A DNA stretch of 64,000 nt from Betaproteobacteria bacterium (GCA_020621405.1 JAHRYN010000005.1:1-64000), one strand, 5' to 3'. Counted from the stretch's first letter, positions 28,587-38,483 are shown. Notes: generated from the sequence alone by a model not told the origin. A program made the numbers and translations.

Positions 28587-28604
28587 AAAGCAGCGGCGAG
28601 CAGC

Positions 28605-28626
28605 AGCGGACAGTTCCGCTTTTTTT
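28605..28626 (+). terminator. Intrinsic terminator after the DyP gene
   Basis: AGCGGA/TCCGCT stem (28605-28610, 28615-28620) with loop CAGT, followed directly by six T (28621-28626). It ends 20 nt before the gmk start, so gmk transcription must begin past it or read through it. Confidence 0.8.
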
Positions 28627-28646
28627 CAATCATTCCGACAGTTTCC

Positions 28647-29267
28647 ATGGCAACACGCGGCGTACTTTTCATCGTCAGCGCACCGTCCGGTGCCGGCAAG
28701 ACCACTCTGGTGCGCGAGCTGCTGAAGCGCGATCCACAGATCGGGCTGTCCATCTCGCACACCACGCGCGCGCCGCGTCCGGGTGAGGTGGACGGTGTGG
28801 CCTACCATTTTGTCGGTTCCGCGCAGTTCGATGCGATGCGCGCTGCCGATGATTTTCTGGAGTGGGCGCAGGTGCACGGCAATTTCTATGGCACTTCCCG
28901 GCGCTGGCTGGAGGAACGTCTGTCCGCCGGCCACGACGTGCTGCTGGAGATCGACTGGCAGGGCGCGCAGCAGGTGCGCCGGCTTTTTCCGGACGCGGTG
29001 GGCATCTTCATCCTGCCGCCGTCGCTCGAGGCGCTCGCCACCCGGCTGACCGGGCGTGGCCAGGACGCAGCTGACGTCATAGAGCGCCGTCTGGCCGCGG
29101 CGCGCGACGAGATACGTCATCTGGACGAATTCGATTTCGTTATAATCAACAACATACTTGGCCAAGCGCAGGACGACTTGGTGACGGTCACGCGCGCCGC
29201 GCGGCTGCTCCGTACCAGTCAGATGGCACGGAGCCCCGAATTTTTCAAATCCCTGGGAATCAACTGA
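28647..29267 (+). CDS. gmk: Guanylate kinase
   Basis: 206 residues, converts GMP to GDP. P-loop [18 protein letters not shown]-binding [14 protein letters not shown] and [15 protein letters not shown], lid region and DFVIINN are intact. It sits in the common gmk-rpoZ-spoT order. Its product feeds the GDP/GTP pool from which the SpoT homologue makes (p)ppGpp. rpoZ begins 1 nt after its stop. Confidence 0.97.
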   Translation: MATRGVLFIVSAPSGAGKTTLVRELLKRDPQIGLSISHTTRAPRPGEVDGVAYHFVGSAQFDAMRAADDFLEWAQVHGNFYGTSRRWLEERLSAGHDVLLEIDWQGAQQVRRLFPDAVGIFILPPSLEALATRLTGRGQDAADVIERRLAAARDEIRHLDEFDFVIINNILGQAQDDLVTVTRAARLLRTSQMARSPEFFKSLGIN

Positions 29268-29268
29268 T

Positions 29269-29475
29269 ATGGCACGCATTACTGTCGAAGACTGCCTCAA
29301 GCGCATTCCGAACCGTTTCCAGCTGACGCTGGCAGCGACCTACCGTGCTCGCCAGCTGGCAGCCGGCAGCACTCCGCAGGTCGACGGCGAGAAGGACAAG
29401 CCGACCGTGGTCGCACTGCGCGAAATCGCCGCCGGCAAGGTCGGCGTAGAAATCCTGAACCGGGGCCAGGTGTGA
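29269..29475 (+). CDS. rpoZ: RNA polymerase omega subunit
   Basis: 68 residues: [21 protein letters not shown] and ATYRARQL, then a divergent C-terminus. It helps assemble beta' and forms part of the ppGpp site 1 on RNA polymerase. It follows gmk by 1 nt and precedes spoT by 35 nt. Confidence 0.96.
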   Translation: MARITVEDCLKRIPNRFQLTLAATYRARQLAAGSTPQVDGEKDKPTVVALREIAAGKVGVEILNRGQV

Positions 29476-29510
29476 TCCGGCCTCGCACCGTCAACTGATC
29501 GACGCGGCCG

Positions 29511-31787
29511 GTGGACGACATACTCATGCCTGCCCCGGTCGCCCAACCTTCGCCTGCAGTTCCTGTTGTCAGCCGTGGTGCGGCCGACAACGATCCCCTT
29601 CCGGTCATCCCGTCCGCCACCGGTTCCGTCGCCGCAGACCTCGAACGGCTGATTGCCAGCGTGTCGACCTATCTGCGCGAAGAGGACGTGCAGCGGGTGC
29701 GCGATGCGCACGAAATGTCGGCCAGCGCCCACGCCGGGCAGTTCCGCATGAGCGGCGAGCCCTATGTGTCGCATCCGGTTGCGGTCGCGGAAATCCTCGC
29801 CGGCTGGCAGCTCGACAGTCAGGCCTTGTGTGCGGCGTTGCTGCATGACGTGATGGAAGATACCGCCATCACCAAGGTCGAGATCGCCGATCGCTTCGGC
29901 AAGGTCGTCGCGGAACTGGTCGATGGCGTGTCCAAGCTCGACAAGATCGAGTTCCAGTCCAAGGAAGACGCGCAGGCCGAAAATTTCCGCAAGATGCTGA
30001 TGGCGATGGCGCGCGACGTGCGCGTCATCCTGATCAAGCTGGCCGACCGTACGCACAATATGCGCACGCTTGGCTGCGTGCGGCCGGACAAGCAGCGGCG
30101 CATTGCGCGTGAAACACTGGAAATCCACGCGCCGATTGCCAACCGGCTCGGCCTGCATGCGGTGTATCGCGAGTTGCAGGATCTGTCCTTCCAGGCCATG
30201 TACCCGGTGCGCTACCGGGTGCTGGAGCGCGCAATGAAGGCGGCGCGCGGCAATCGGCGCGAGGTGGTCGGCAAGATCACCGATGCGATCCGCACCCGTC
30301 TGCCCGAGCGCGGCATCGAAGCCAATGTGTTCGGCCGCGAGAAGAGCCTGTATTCGATTTTCCGCAAGATGCGCGACAAGCACCTGACGTTTTCCCAGGT
30401 GCTCGACATCTACGGCTTCCGCGTCGTCGTCAAGGATGTCGCTTCCTGTTACCTGGCACTCGGTGCGCTCCACGCGCTGTACAAGCCGGTACCTGGAAAG
30501 TTCAAGGACTACATCGCGATTCCGAAAGCCAACGGCTACCAGTCGCTGCACACCACGCTGATCGGGCCGTTCGGCACGCCGGTCGAGGTGCAGATCCGTA
30601 CCGCCGAAATGCACCAGATCGCGCAGAACGGCGTGGCTTCGCACTGGCTGTACAAGGACAGCGAGCAGTCGCTCGACGACCTTCAGGCCAACACCCATCG
30701 CTGGCTGCAGTCCTTGCTGGAGCTGCAGAGTTCGGCGCCGGATTCCGCGGAATTCCTCGAGCACGTGAAGATCGACCTGTTTCCGGGCGAGGTTTACGTG
30801 TTCACGCCCAAGGGCAAGATCATGTCGCTGCCGCGTGGTGCCACAGCCGTCGATTTTGCCTACGCGGTGCACACCGATGTCGGCCACTGCTGTGTTGCCT
30901 GCCGCATCAATCACGAACTGATGCCGCTGCGCAGCGAGCTCAACAGTGGCGATCAGGTGGACATCATCACCGCGTCGCATCCGAATCCGAATCCGTCCTG
31001 GCTCGGTTACGTGAAGACCGGCAAGGCACGCGCGCAGATACGGCATTTCCTGAAGAACATGCAGGTCGAGGAATCAGCCCAGCTGGGCGAGCGGCTGCTG
31101 ACACAGGCGCTGCGGCAGTTCGGTGTCATGCCGGACGAAATCGGCGACGCCACGTGGGCGCAGTGGCTGGAAGGCGCGGAACTGAAGAGCCGCAAGGAAG
31201 CGCTCGCCGACGTCGGGCAGGGCAAAAGTTCGGCCACCTATGTCGCACGCAGCCTGCTCAAGCTGGAGAACGCGCGCGGCGCCGGTCGTCCGCCGGAAAA
31301 GCCGGAAAGCGCGCTGCTGATACGCGGTGCCGAAGGCATGGCGGTGCAGATTGCGCGCTGCTGCCAGCCGATACCGGGAGATCCCATCGTCGGCCAGCTG
31401 CGCAAGGGCGCCGGCCTGATGATCCACGCACACGATTGTCCGACGCTGCGTCGCAACCGCAAGGAAGGCGACCAATGGGTCGATGTCGAGTGGGAGCGCG
31501 ACAGTGGCCGCGTGTTCGACGTCGGCATCCGCGTGGTGTCGGCCAACCGCCCGGGCGTACTGGCCAAGGTTGCCTTCGAGATAGCCGAATGCGGCGCCAA
31601 CATCCAGGATGTCGGGATGGAGGAGGATGGCAGCCTCTACACCCAGATTCATTTCACCCTGCAGGTCAGTGATCGCGTGCATCTGGCACGCATCATGAAG
31701 GGCCTGCGCCGCGTGCCCGAAGTGGTGCGCATCAACCGCGTGCGTGCCGGCGACAAGGCCGAGGAAGCACGCAGCAAAACCCACTAG
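29511..31787 (+). CDS. spoT: Bifunctional (p)ppGpp synthetase/hydrolase
   Basis: 758 residues. The N-terminal HD hydrolase domain keeps its metal motif (LLHDVMEDT, then ADRTHNMRTL). The synthetase domain shows GREKSLYSIFRKM and DIYGFRVVVKD. TGS (VYVFTPKGKIMSLPRGATAVDFAYAVH), a zinc-finger/CC domain (ARCCQPIPGDPIVGQL) and a C-terminal ACT domain (VVSANRPGVLAKVA) complete the long RelA/SpoT form. With both catalytic sites intact it sets (p)ppGpp levels in starvation. GTG 29511 or ATG 29526 may be the start. Confidence 0.95.
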   Translation: MDDILMPAPVAQPSPAVPVVSRGAADNDPLPVIPSATGSVAADLERLIASVSTYLREEDVQRVRDAHEMSASAHAGQFRMSGEPYVSHPVAVAEILAGWQLDSQALCAALLHDVMEDTAITKVEIADRFGKVVAELVDGVSKLDKIEFQSKEDAQAENFRKMLMAMARDVRVILIKLADRTHNMRTLGCVRPDKQRRIARETLEIHAPIANRLGLHAVYRELQDLSFQAMYPVRYRVLERAMKAARGNRREVVGKITDAIRTRLPERGIEANVFGREKSLYSIFRKMRDKHLTFSQVLDIYGFRVVVKDVASCYLALGALHALYKPVPGKFKDYIAIPKANGYQSLHTTLIGPFGTPVEVQIRTAEMHQIAQNGVASHWLYKDSEQSLDDLQANTHRWLQSLLELQSSAPDSAEFLEHVKIDLFPGEVYVFTPKGKIMSLPRGATAVDFAYAVHTDVGHCCVACRINHELMPLRSELNSGDQVDIITASHPNPNPSWLGYVKTGKARAQIRHFLKNMQVEESAQLGERLLTQALRQFGVMPDEIGDATWAQWLEGAELKSRKEALADVGQGKSSATYVARSLLKLENARGAGRPPEKPESALLIRGAEGMAVQIARCCQPIPGDPIVGQLRKGAGLMIHAHDCPTLRRNRKEGDQWVDVEWERDSGRVFDVGIRVVSANRPGVLAKVAFEIAECGANIQDVGMEEDGSLYTQIHFTLQVSDRVHLARIMKGLRRVPEVVRINRVRAGDKAEEARSKTH

Positions 31788-31801
31788 ATACGGAGTCTGA
31801 A

Positions 31802-32008
31802 TTGGCTGAATACGAGTCGGATCACACGCGTTTCATGCGCGAATACCTGGAAAAGCACCCGGAGCAGCTCGAAGAGCAGCGGCGCGGCCGCGCGCTGTGG
31901 TGGGACAAGCCGCAGGATCTGGAAACCCAGCGCCGCTTCAACGAAGCACGCGTGGCGCAGAAACCCTACCCCTACCAGACCGACCTGACACCGCACGACA
32001 CGCACTGA
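31802..32008 (+). CDS. DUF3460 family protein
   Basis: 68 residues, charged, with EYESDHTRFMREYLEKHP and RRGRALWWDKP, a pattern I recognise from the betaproteobacterial DUF3460 family of unknown function. TTG 31802 has GGAG 6 nt upstream. It follows spoT by 14 nt and is probably on the same transcript. Confidence 0.8.
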   Translation: MAEYESDHTRFMREYLEKHPEQLEEQRRGRALWWDKPQDLETQRRFNEARVAQKPYPYQTDLTPHDTH

Positions 32009-32027
32009 GTTTGTCCGGTAACGCTGC

Positions 32028-33473
32028 ATGAGCCTGTTCGAGCAGCCGCTCGCGATCGTCGATCTGGAAACCACCGGCGGCGATCCGCGGATGGACCGCA
32101 TCACCGAAATCGGTGTGGTGCTGGTCGACGGACCGCAGCGGCGGGAATGGTCCAGCCTGGTCAATCCCGGCGTGGGCATTCCGCTGACCATACAGCGCTT
32201 CACAGGCATCACCGATGCCATGGTGGCCGGGGCTCCACGTTTCGAGGCGCTTGCCGAAGAGCTGGCCGCGTTGCTGCATGACCGCCTGTTCATCGCGCAC
32301 AACGCGCGCTTCGACCACGGTTTCCTGCGCAACGAGTTCGCCCGGCTCGGGCTGAACTTCGCGCCGCGCGTGCTGTGTTCGGTCAAGCTGTCGCGTGCGC
32401 TGTATCCGGCCCATCCGCGACACGGGCTGGACGCGCTGATCGAACGTTTCGGTCTCGGATGCGATGCGCGCCATCGGGCGCTGGGCGACGCACGCGTGGT
32501 GCGGGACTTTCTCGACATCGTGGCCCGCGACTTCGCCGGGCCGCAGATCGTGAAGGCCATGGAAAAGGCGGGGCGTACGGCTGCTGCCCCGCCCGGCATG
32601 GTGCCCGGCGCGATGGACCACATTCCGGACGTGCCCGGCGTCTATCTGTTCTACGGCGCGCCGCCGGAATCGACGGATCTGCTGCCGCCGTCCGAGCTTC
32701 CTCTGTATGTCGGCAAGAGCCGCAACCTGCGTTCCCGTGTGCTGGCGCACTTCACCGGCTCGCACAAGGGCGGGCAGGCGGCGCGCATGCTGCGCGAGAC
32801 CCGGCGCGTCGACTGGATAGAGACGGCGGGCGAGCTGGGGGCGCTGCTGCTCGAGGCGAAGCTGGTGAAGCAGCTGCAGCCGCTCTACAACAAGCAGCTG
32901 CGCGCGTCCGGTCCGGCCGTCGCGCTGGCGTTGCGCGGTGGGCCGGGTCAGGAGGTCGCGGCCGGCGAGGCGGCATTGACCATTGTCGAGATCGATCGCG
33001 TGGCGCCGCGCATGCTCAACGGGCTTTTCGGCCCGTTCCGTACGCGCCGTGACTGTCTGGCGGCGTTGCGCGAACTGGCGACGGCATGGCAGCTGTGTCC
33101 GAAACGGATAGGCCTGCAGGGGTTCGAGCGCCGCACGGCGGCCTGCTTCAACGTGCAGATCAAGCGTTGCCGGGGCGTGTGCTGCGGGCGCGAGGACGTG
33201 CGCCAGCACGATATGAGGCTGATGAGCGCACTCGATGACCTACGCATGCCCGACTGGCCATGGCCGGATGTGGTGGCGCTGCACGAACGGCGTGCAGACG
33301 CTTCACGCGCGGAGCGTCACTGGCTCGCGCACTGGTGCTATCTGGGCAGCGAATCCGGGCCGGGCGGAGCGGAGCGGGCGGGGCGAGGCGAACCGCGTTT
33401 CGACTACGACAACTACCGCATCCTGCGTCGTCATCTCGACGGTCTGCCGCTGGATGCGGTCGAGCCGGCGTGA
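32028..33473 (+). CDS. DnaQ-like 3'-5' exonuclease fused to a UvrC-type GIY-YIG domain
   Basis: 481 residues. Residues 1-175 form a DEDDh exonuclease (IVDLETTGGDP, TEIG, HNARFDHGFL, HRALGDARVV). Residues about 195-285 form a GIY-YIG nuclease like the N-terminus of UvrC/Cho (IPDVPGVYLFYG, LYVGKSRNLRSRVLAHF), followed by a 200-residue region with Cys pairs (CRGVCCG). The UvrB-binding and helix-hairpin-helix parts of UvrC are absent. Such fusions are annotated as DNA polymerase III epsilon-like or Cho-type excinucleases; a repair role is likely, but its partner is unclear. Confidence 0.88.
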   Translation: MSLFEQPLAIVDLETTGGDPRMDRITEIGVVLVDGPQRREWSSLVNPGVGIPLTIQRFTGITDAMVAGAPRFEALAEELAALLHDRLFIAHNARFDHGFLRNEFARLGLNFAPRVLCSVKLSRALYPAHPRHGLDALIERFGLGCDARHRALGDARVVRDFLDIVARDFAGPQIVKAMEKAGRTAAAPPGMVPGAMDHIPDVPGVYLFYGAPPESTDLLPPSELPLYVGKSRNLRSRVLAHFTGSHKGGQAARMLRETRRVDWIETAGELGALLLEAKLVKQLQPLYNKQLRASGPAVALALRGGPGQEVAAGEAALTIVEIDRVAPRMLNGLFGPFRTRRDCLAALRELATAWQLCPKRIGLQGFERRTAACFNVQIKRCRGVCCGREDVRQHDMRLMSALDDLRMPDWPWPDVVALHERRADASRAERHWLAHWCYLGSESGPGGAERAGRGEPRFDYDNYRILRRHLDGLPLDAVEPA

Positions 33474-33499
33474 GCCGGGCTGGTGCACCCGGAGTTGCG

Positions 33500-35187
33500 T
33501 CAGGGGGCGCCACATTCGTTGTCACGGCGTACAGCGGCCAGATGACGGCGCAGTTCGTCGACCGGCAGAGGGCGACTGAACAGAAAGCCCTGACCCTCGT
33601 TGCAGCCCAGCTGGCGCAGCAGTTCGGCCTGATCGCCGTGTTCGATGCCTTCGGCAATCATGTCCATGCGCAGTGACCGGCCCAGTGCCAGCATTGCCTC
33701 GACCATCGAGCGCGCGTCGTTGCTGTCGGTCAGGTCGACGATGAATGAACGGTCGATTTTGATGCGGTCGATCGGCAGGCCGCGCAGCACGCCCAGCGAC
33801 GAGTAGCCGGTACCGAAGTCGTCGATGCTGATCGAGATGCCGAGCTGTTTCAGTGATTCCAGTATGCCGGCGCTGCGCTCTATCACCTGCAGCGTCGATT
33901 CTGTGATTTCGAGTTCCAGCGCTTCGGCCGGAAAACCGGTTTCGCTCAGCACATCGAGTACCCGCGCAACGAAGTCATCGCGCATGAACTGGCGGACGGA
34001 TACGTTGACTGCGAGCCGCATGTGGCCGCCAGCGGTGGTGGGAAGGCCGACGATGTCGCGGCAGGCACGGCGCAGCACCCAGATGCCCAGCGTCTCGATG
34101 ATGCCGCTGTCTTCGGCGACGGGGATGAAGCGCATAGGCGAAATCATGCCCTGGTCCGGGTCTGGCCAGCGCACCAGTGCCTCTATGCCGACTACCTGAC
34201 CATCGGCGAGGCGGATCTGTGGCTGGTAGTGAACGGTCAGTCCGTCCGACTCGATGGCGCGGCGCAGGCCCTGTTCCATATGCATGCGTTCGTGCGTGCG
34301 CTCCGACATGTCTTCGGTGAAGAACTGGTAGCGATTGCGCCCTTGGGACTTGGCCGAGTACATCGCGATGTCGGCGGCGCGCATCAGCTGGCTGGCGTCG
34401 TTGCCGTGGTCCGGGAACACCGAAACGCCGATGCTGCCGGAGATGCGTATCTGTTCGTCGCCCAGATCGAAGGGCGCGCGCAGCGCGTTCAGGATTTTCT
34501 GCGCCAGATGTGATGCGTCCTCCGGTTGCGTGCTGCCGGCGAGTACGACGAATTCGTCGCCGCCCAGGCGCGCAACGGTGTCGCTGCGGCGGAGTACGTC
34601 ACCCAGCCGGCCGGCGACCACGCGCAGCAACTCGTCGCCTGTCGTGTGGCCGAGTGTGTCATTGACCACCTTGAAGCTGTCGAGATCGAGAAAGAGCAGG
34701 ATGCAGCGCTGCTGCGTTCGGCGCGCCTGCTCGATAGAGCGCTCGAAACGGTCATCGAACAGCAGGCGGTTGGGCAGTCCGGTCAGTGTGTCGTGGTGCG
34801 CCAGGTGGTTGAGTTTTTCCTCGGCGACGTGAATGGCGGTGAAGTCGGAAAAGGCGGCGACGAAGTGGGTGACGCGCAGATCGCCGTCGCGCACTGCGCT
34901 GATACTTTCCCATGCCGGGAAGGTTTCGCCGGATGCGCGCCGGCACGTGATTTCGCCCTGCCAGTACGCGCTGCCGACCGGGTCGAGCAGCTGCCGGTAG
35001 AACGATGGATCGCGGTCATGCCCGGTCCCCAGCAGCTGGTCCGGATCCTGTCCGAGTACATCGGCTTCCTGATGACCGGTGATGCGGGCAAACGCTGCAT
35101 TGGCCGCCACGACTCGCCGGCTGGCATCCGTGATGACGATGGCCTCGGCGGTGGTGCCGAAGACCACGCTCGACTGGCGCAGCTTTT
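33500..35187 (-). pseudogene. C-terminal PAS-GGDEF-EAL fragment of an IS-split c-di-GMP signalling gene
   Basis: About 560 codons continuing the gene that begins at 37274. A PAS domain (VVFGTTAEAIVITDASRRVVAANAAF context) is followed by GGDEF (active ARLGGDEFVVLAG, DIAMYSAKSQGRNRYQ) and EAL (IEALVRWPDP, NVSVRQF, DDFGTGYSSLGVL, KIDRSFI). Both the GGDEF and the EAL site look intact, so the ancestor could make and break c-di-GMP. The IS3 element at 35188 cuts it off from its receiver half. The frame stays open upstream into the IS (to 35380), so a hybrid or re-initiated product is conceivable. Confidence 0.88.
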
Positions 35188-35214
35188 TGAATCGCCCCGG
35201 GAATCGTGGAGGCT
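35188..35214 (+). repeat. Left terminal inverted repeat of the IS
   Basis: 27-nt end; 13 outermost bases and an inner 7-nt block match the right end (36479-36505) exactly, with a 7-nt mismatched stretch between. Confidence 0.85.
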
Positions 35215-35226
35215 GTTTGGTGTGAG

Positions 35227-36132
35227 TCAGGCGGTCATGGTCTGACTGGCGATTTGCCGATAGTAGTGTGCCTCGGCTTCGGCCGGCGGGATGTAGCCGA
35301 TGGGCTGCAGCAACCGGTGGTGATTGAACCACGACACCCATTCCAGGGTGGCCAGTTCGACGGATTCCTTGTTCTTCCAAGGCGCCCGACGGTGTATCAG
35401 TTCGGTCTTGTACAAGCCATTGATGGTCTCGGCCAGCGCGTTGTCGTAGCTGTCGCCCCGGGATCCGACCGACGGCTCAATGCCGGCCTCGGCCAGGCGT
35501 TCCGTGTAGCGGATGCTCACGTATTGAGCCCCCCTGTCCGAATGGTGGATCAGTGCGCCATCACGCTGCGGCTTGCGTGCATACAACGCCTGCTCCAGCG
35601 CATCGAGAACGAAATCGGTACGCATCGTCGAACTGACCCGCCAGCCCACGATGTAGCGGCTGAACACGTCAATGACGAAGGCGACATAGACCATGCCTTG
35701 CCAGGTCGAGACGTAGGTGAAGTCGCTGACCCAGAGCTGGTTCGGACGCTTGGCATGAAACTGCCGATTGACCCGGTCCGCCGGGCACGCCGCCCGGGCA
35801 TCCTGCACCGTCGTGCGCACGCGTTTGCCGCGCACAGCACCGCGCAGCCCCAACTGGCGCATCAGTCGCTCCACCGTGCAGCGGGCGACACACTGCCCTT
35901 CCCGCTGCATCTGCTTCCAGACCTTGTCGGCGCCATAGACGCGCAGATTCGCATTCCAGACCCGTTCAATGTGCGGGCGCAGGAGCGCGTCGCGCTGTGC
36001 ACGGGCTGGCAACCGCGAGACGTCCCGCCTTCTGGCCGCGTCTCGCCAATAGCCCGACGGGGCAACCTGCAGCGCTCTGCAGATCGGCTCGACCCCGAAG
36101 CGCTGACGATGCGTGTCGATGAACCGACTCAC
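35227..36132 (-). CDS. IS3-family transposase OrfB (DDE integrase)
   Basis: 301 residues. Helix-turn-helix_21-like N-terminus ([17 protein letters not shown]) and the rve catalytic core, with the DDE residues in [22 protein letters not shown] and [17 protein letters not shown] 36132 overlaps the orfA TGA (GTGA), and the two frames differ by -1. IS3 elements make an OrfAB fusion by -1 frameshifting; coupled re-initiation here is also possible. Confidence 0.92.
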   Translation of the reverse strand: MSRFIDTHRQRFGVEPICRALQVAPSGYWRDAARRRDVSRLPARAQRDALLRPHIERVWNANLRVYGADKVWKQMQREGQCVARCTVERLMRQLGLRGAVRGKRVRTTVQDARAACPADRVNRQFHAKRPNQLWVSDFTYVSTWQGMVYVAFVIDVFSRYIVGWRVSSTMRTDFVLDALEQALYARKPQRDGALIHHSDRGAQYVSIRYTERLAEAGIEPSVGSRGDSYDNALAETINGLYKTELIHRRAPWKNKESVELATLEWVSWFNHHRLLQPIGYIPPAEAEAHYYRQIASQTMTA

Positions 36133-36452
36133 TTCTTGTGATGGCGGTCGAGCTCCGCCTGGGCGAAATAGGCGCTGGCCAGCTTCAGGATCTCGTTGGT
36201 TCGGCGCAGCTCACGCACCTCTCGCTCCAGTTCCTTGATGCGCGCCTGCTCCGCTGTCGTCGTGCCTGCCCTCAGGCCCTGGTCACGCTCGGCCTGCCGC
36301 ACCCAGCGGCGCAGCGTCTCTGTTGTGCAGCCGATCTTGCCGGCTATCGATTCGATGGCCGCCCATTGCGACGCGTACTGGTCCTTCGCTTCAAAGACCA
36401 GACGCACCGAGCGCTCGATCACTTCGGGGGAATACTTTGGCGACTTCTTCAT
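36129..36452 (-). CDS. IS3-family transposase OrfA (DNA-binding)
   Basis: 107 residues: HTH_Tnp_1 domain ([32 protein letters not shown]) followed by a leucine-zipper-like coiled coil ([20 protein letters not shown]). It binds the IS ends and multimerises. ATG 36452 lies 53 nt inside the right terminal repeat boundary. Confidence 0.92.
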   Translation of the reverse strand: MKKSPKYSPEVIERSVRLVFEAKDQYASQWAAIESIAGKIGCTTETLRRWVRQAERDQGLRAGTTTAEQARIKELEREVRELRRTNEILKLASAYFAQAELDRHHKK

Positions 36453-36478
36453 AGTGGCTCCATCTTCTCAAAGGTTGG

Positions 36479-36505
36479 AGCCTCCTCAAAAACCGGGGCG
36501 ATTCA
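36479..36505 (-). repeat. Right terminal inverted repeat of the IS
   Basis: Partner of 35188-35214. The stop codon that truncates the interrupted host gene (36486-36488) lies inside this repeat. Confidence 0.85.
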
Positions 36506-37274
36506 TTTCTTCGTCGCGTCGGCGCTGTGTGATGTCCTGCAGGATTCCGATGATGCGTACGTCATCAATATGGCGGCCGTAGGACTTGGCATGTGCTTCG
36601 AGGCTGCAGGCAGCACCACCGCCGGCGGTGCGGAATTCGACCCGCACCGGTTCGTCGTTGCGCAGGGCGCCGCCGAGTGCTGCTTCGACGCGCGGACGAT
36701 CGTCGGCGTCGATGCGCGCGAGGAAGGCATCCCACGATTCATCGAAGGGCATCGGCCGGTCGCCGAACAGGCTGTCGAGATGCCCGTCCCCGTGCATGTG
36801 CATCGATTTGGGATGCCATTCGAGAACGCCGAGCGAAGCGGCGTCGAGCGCCTGCTTGAAACGCTGTTCGCTGCGCTCGACGGTGACCTCGACTTCGCGC
36901 CGTGCGAGCGCCATCTGTATCGTTGCATGCAACTCACGCGCTTCGCATGGCTTGACCAGATAGCCGAACGGCCGGCTGGCCAGTGCGCGCCTGAGCGTGT
37001 CGTCCTCGGCGTAAGCCGTCAGGAAGACGACCGGAATGCTGTGCTGGGCCTGTATCAGCATGGCTGCCTCGATGCCGTCGAGCTCGCCTTCCAGATGGAT
37101 GTCCATCAGCACCAGATCCGGCGCCTCGTCCTCGATGCTGCGCACCGCCTGTTCGCCGCTGGCCAGCACCGATCCGACGCGGTAGCCAAAGGTCTGCAGC
37201 TGTTTCTTCAGGTCGAAGGCGACGACACGTTCGTCCTCGACCAGCATCAGATTGACCGGAAGTGGTGCATTCAT
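36506..37274 (-). pseudogene. N-terminal REC-PAS fragment of the IS-split c-di-GMP signalling gene
   Basis: 256 native codons. Receiver domain (NLMLVEDERVV, phospho-Asp D58 in LVLMDIHLEG, Lys in GYLVKPCE) and a PAS domain (SEQRFKQALDAASLGVLEW, then IIGILQDITQRRR). Translation now runs into the IS and ends after six foreign codons at 36486. With the IS and one TTT removed, codons read ..RRRDEE-K-LRQSS.. straight into the PAS-GGDEF-EAL half, giving 817 residues. ATG 37274 overlaps the stop of the upstream kinase gene by 4 nt, so the intact protein was probably that kinase's response regulator. The truncated REC-PAS protein may still be made. Confidence 0.88.
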
Positions 37275-38371
37275 GCCGAGCTCCTTGCGGGTGGCTGCAT
37301 TGAAAAGCGTATCGAGAAGCGGGTGTCGCACCCGGTCGGCAGCTCGAGCGTGCCGTGCAGCTGGTCGACCAGAAGTGGTACCAGCTGCAGCCCGAGCGAT
37401 TTGACTGTCGCGAGATCGAATCCTTCGGGCAGGCCGACGCCGTTGTCGGCGACCGTCAGCCGGGCGCCGTCCGTCTCATCGGTCACCAGTTCGATCAGGA
37501 TTTCACCGCGGCGCTGATCGGGGAATCCGTGCTTGAAGGCATTGGTGACCAGTTCGCTGACCAGCAGGCCGCACGGGATCGCCCGTTCCAGATCGAGATA
37601 GACCGGCTTGTCCGGACGTATCAGTCTCAGGTCTATCCGGCCGGCGCCACTGCGGTAGGCACCGAGCAGCAATTGTGCGAGGCGGTCAAGGTAGTCGCCC
37701 AGATCCATGCGCGAGAAGTCCTTGCGTTCATACAGCAGCTGATGCGTCAGCGCCATCGCCCGCACGCGGTTCTGGCTTTCGTTGAGGATGTCCTTCACGT
37801 GCGGGTCGTCAACGTTGGAAGCCTGCAGGTTGAGCAGGCTGGAAATCACCTGCAGATTGTTTTTCACGCGGTGATGGACCTCATTGAGCAGTACCGTCTT
37901 TTCCAGCAGCGCCTGCTCGAGTACCTGCTGTGCGCGCCGTCGCTCGGTGATGTCGACGATGGAAGCCAGCACCATGACGCCTTCGTGTGTGTCCATCGGG
38001 TTGAGCCCGATTTCCACCGGGAATTCGCTGCCGTCGGCCCGCCGTCCGAACAGATCGCGTCCGATGCCCATGGGACGGGGCTGCGGCTCCGCGAGGAAGC
38101 CCTCCCTGAAGGCCATGTGGTGTTCGCGTGCGCGTTCCGGCACCAGGATGTCGACAGACTGGCCTATCAAGGCTGCGCGCGGATAGTCGAACAGCAGTTC
38201 GGTCTGGGCATTGACCAGGACGATTATGCCGCGGTGATCGATCAGCACCATCGCGCTCGGGGCGTACTCGACGACGCGGCGGAATGCGTCGTCCCGCATC
38301 GACGGCACGGCCGACCTCTGCAGATCGTCGGTGGCCGGCACCGCTGTGCCATTTTCTGCACTGTCATCCAT
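37271..38371 (-). CDS. PAS-domain sensor histidine kinase, HisKA_2 type
   Basis: 366 residues. PAS domain about 25-150 (FRRVVEYAPSAMVLIDHRG, FGRRADGSEFPVEIGLN), then the HisKA_2 phosphoacceptor region (EVHHRVKNNLQVISSLLNLQ) and HATPase_c (LVSELVTNAFKHGF, DNGVGLP). No membrane segments, so cytoplasmic. GGGAG 7 nt upstream supports ATG 38371. It is coupled by a 4-bp overlap to the receiver half of the IS-split GGDEF-EAL gene, so its main output has probably been lost in this strain. Confidence 0.88.
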   Translation of the reverse strand: MDDSAENGTAVPATDDLQRSAVPSMRDDAFRRVVEYAPSAMVLIDHRGIIVLVNAQTELLFDYPRAALIGQSVDILVPERAREHHMAFREGFLAEPQPRPMGIGRDLFGRRADGSEFPVEIGLNPMDTHEGVMVLASIVDITERRRAQQVLEQALLEKTVLLNEVHHRVKNNLQVISSLLNLQASNVDDPHVKDILNESQNRVRAMALTHQLLYERKDFSRMDLGDYLDRLAQLLLGAYRSGAGRIDLRLIRPDKPVYLDLERAIPCGLLVSELVTNAFKHGFPDQRRGEILIELVTDETDGARLTVADNGVGLPEGFDLATVKSLGLQLVPLLVDQLHGTLELPTGCDTRFSIRFSMQPPARSSA

Positions 38372-38483
38372 CGCAAAGCTCCCGGAGGGGGCGAGCTGAA
38401 ATTTCAACGCGCTGTCTGAACTAGTTTGGTTGCCGATATGCCAAACGACAAGGTCGAATTTCAGTCCGGCATGCAGCGGACGC

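Larger units (their letters stand above)
35188..36505 (-). mobile_element. Complete IS3-family insertion sequence, 1318 bp
   Basis: Two overlapping transposase frames lie between terminal inverted repeats. Each end begins TGAATCGCCCCGG, and a second block GGAGGCT matches 7 nt further in (35208-35214 and 36479-36485). The element is flanked by TTT on both sides (35185-35187 and 36506-36508), a 3-bp target duplication as IS3 elements make. It appears intact and therefore recent. orfA resembles the IS51-type group, but that subgroup call is tentative. Confidence 0.93.

Noticed and set aside
29141-29146. TATAAT inside gmk as a promoter for rpoZ
   Set aside because: It encodes conserved gmk residues (VIINN) and no -35 box lies at the right distance.
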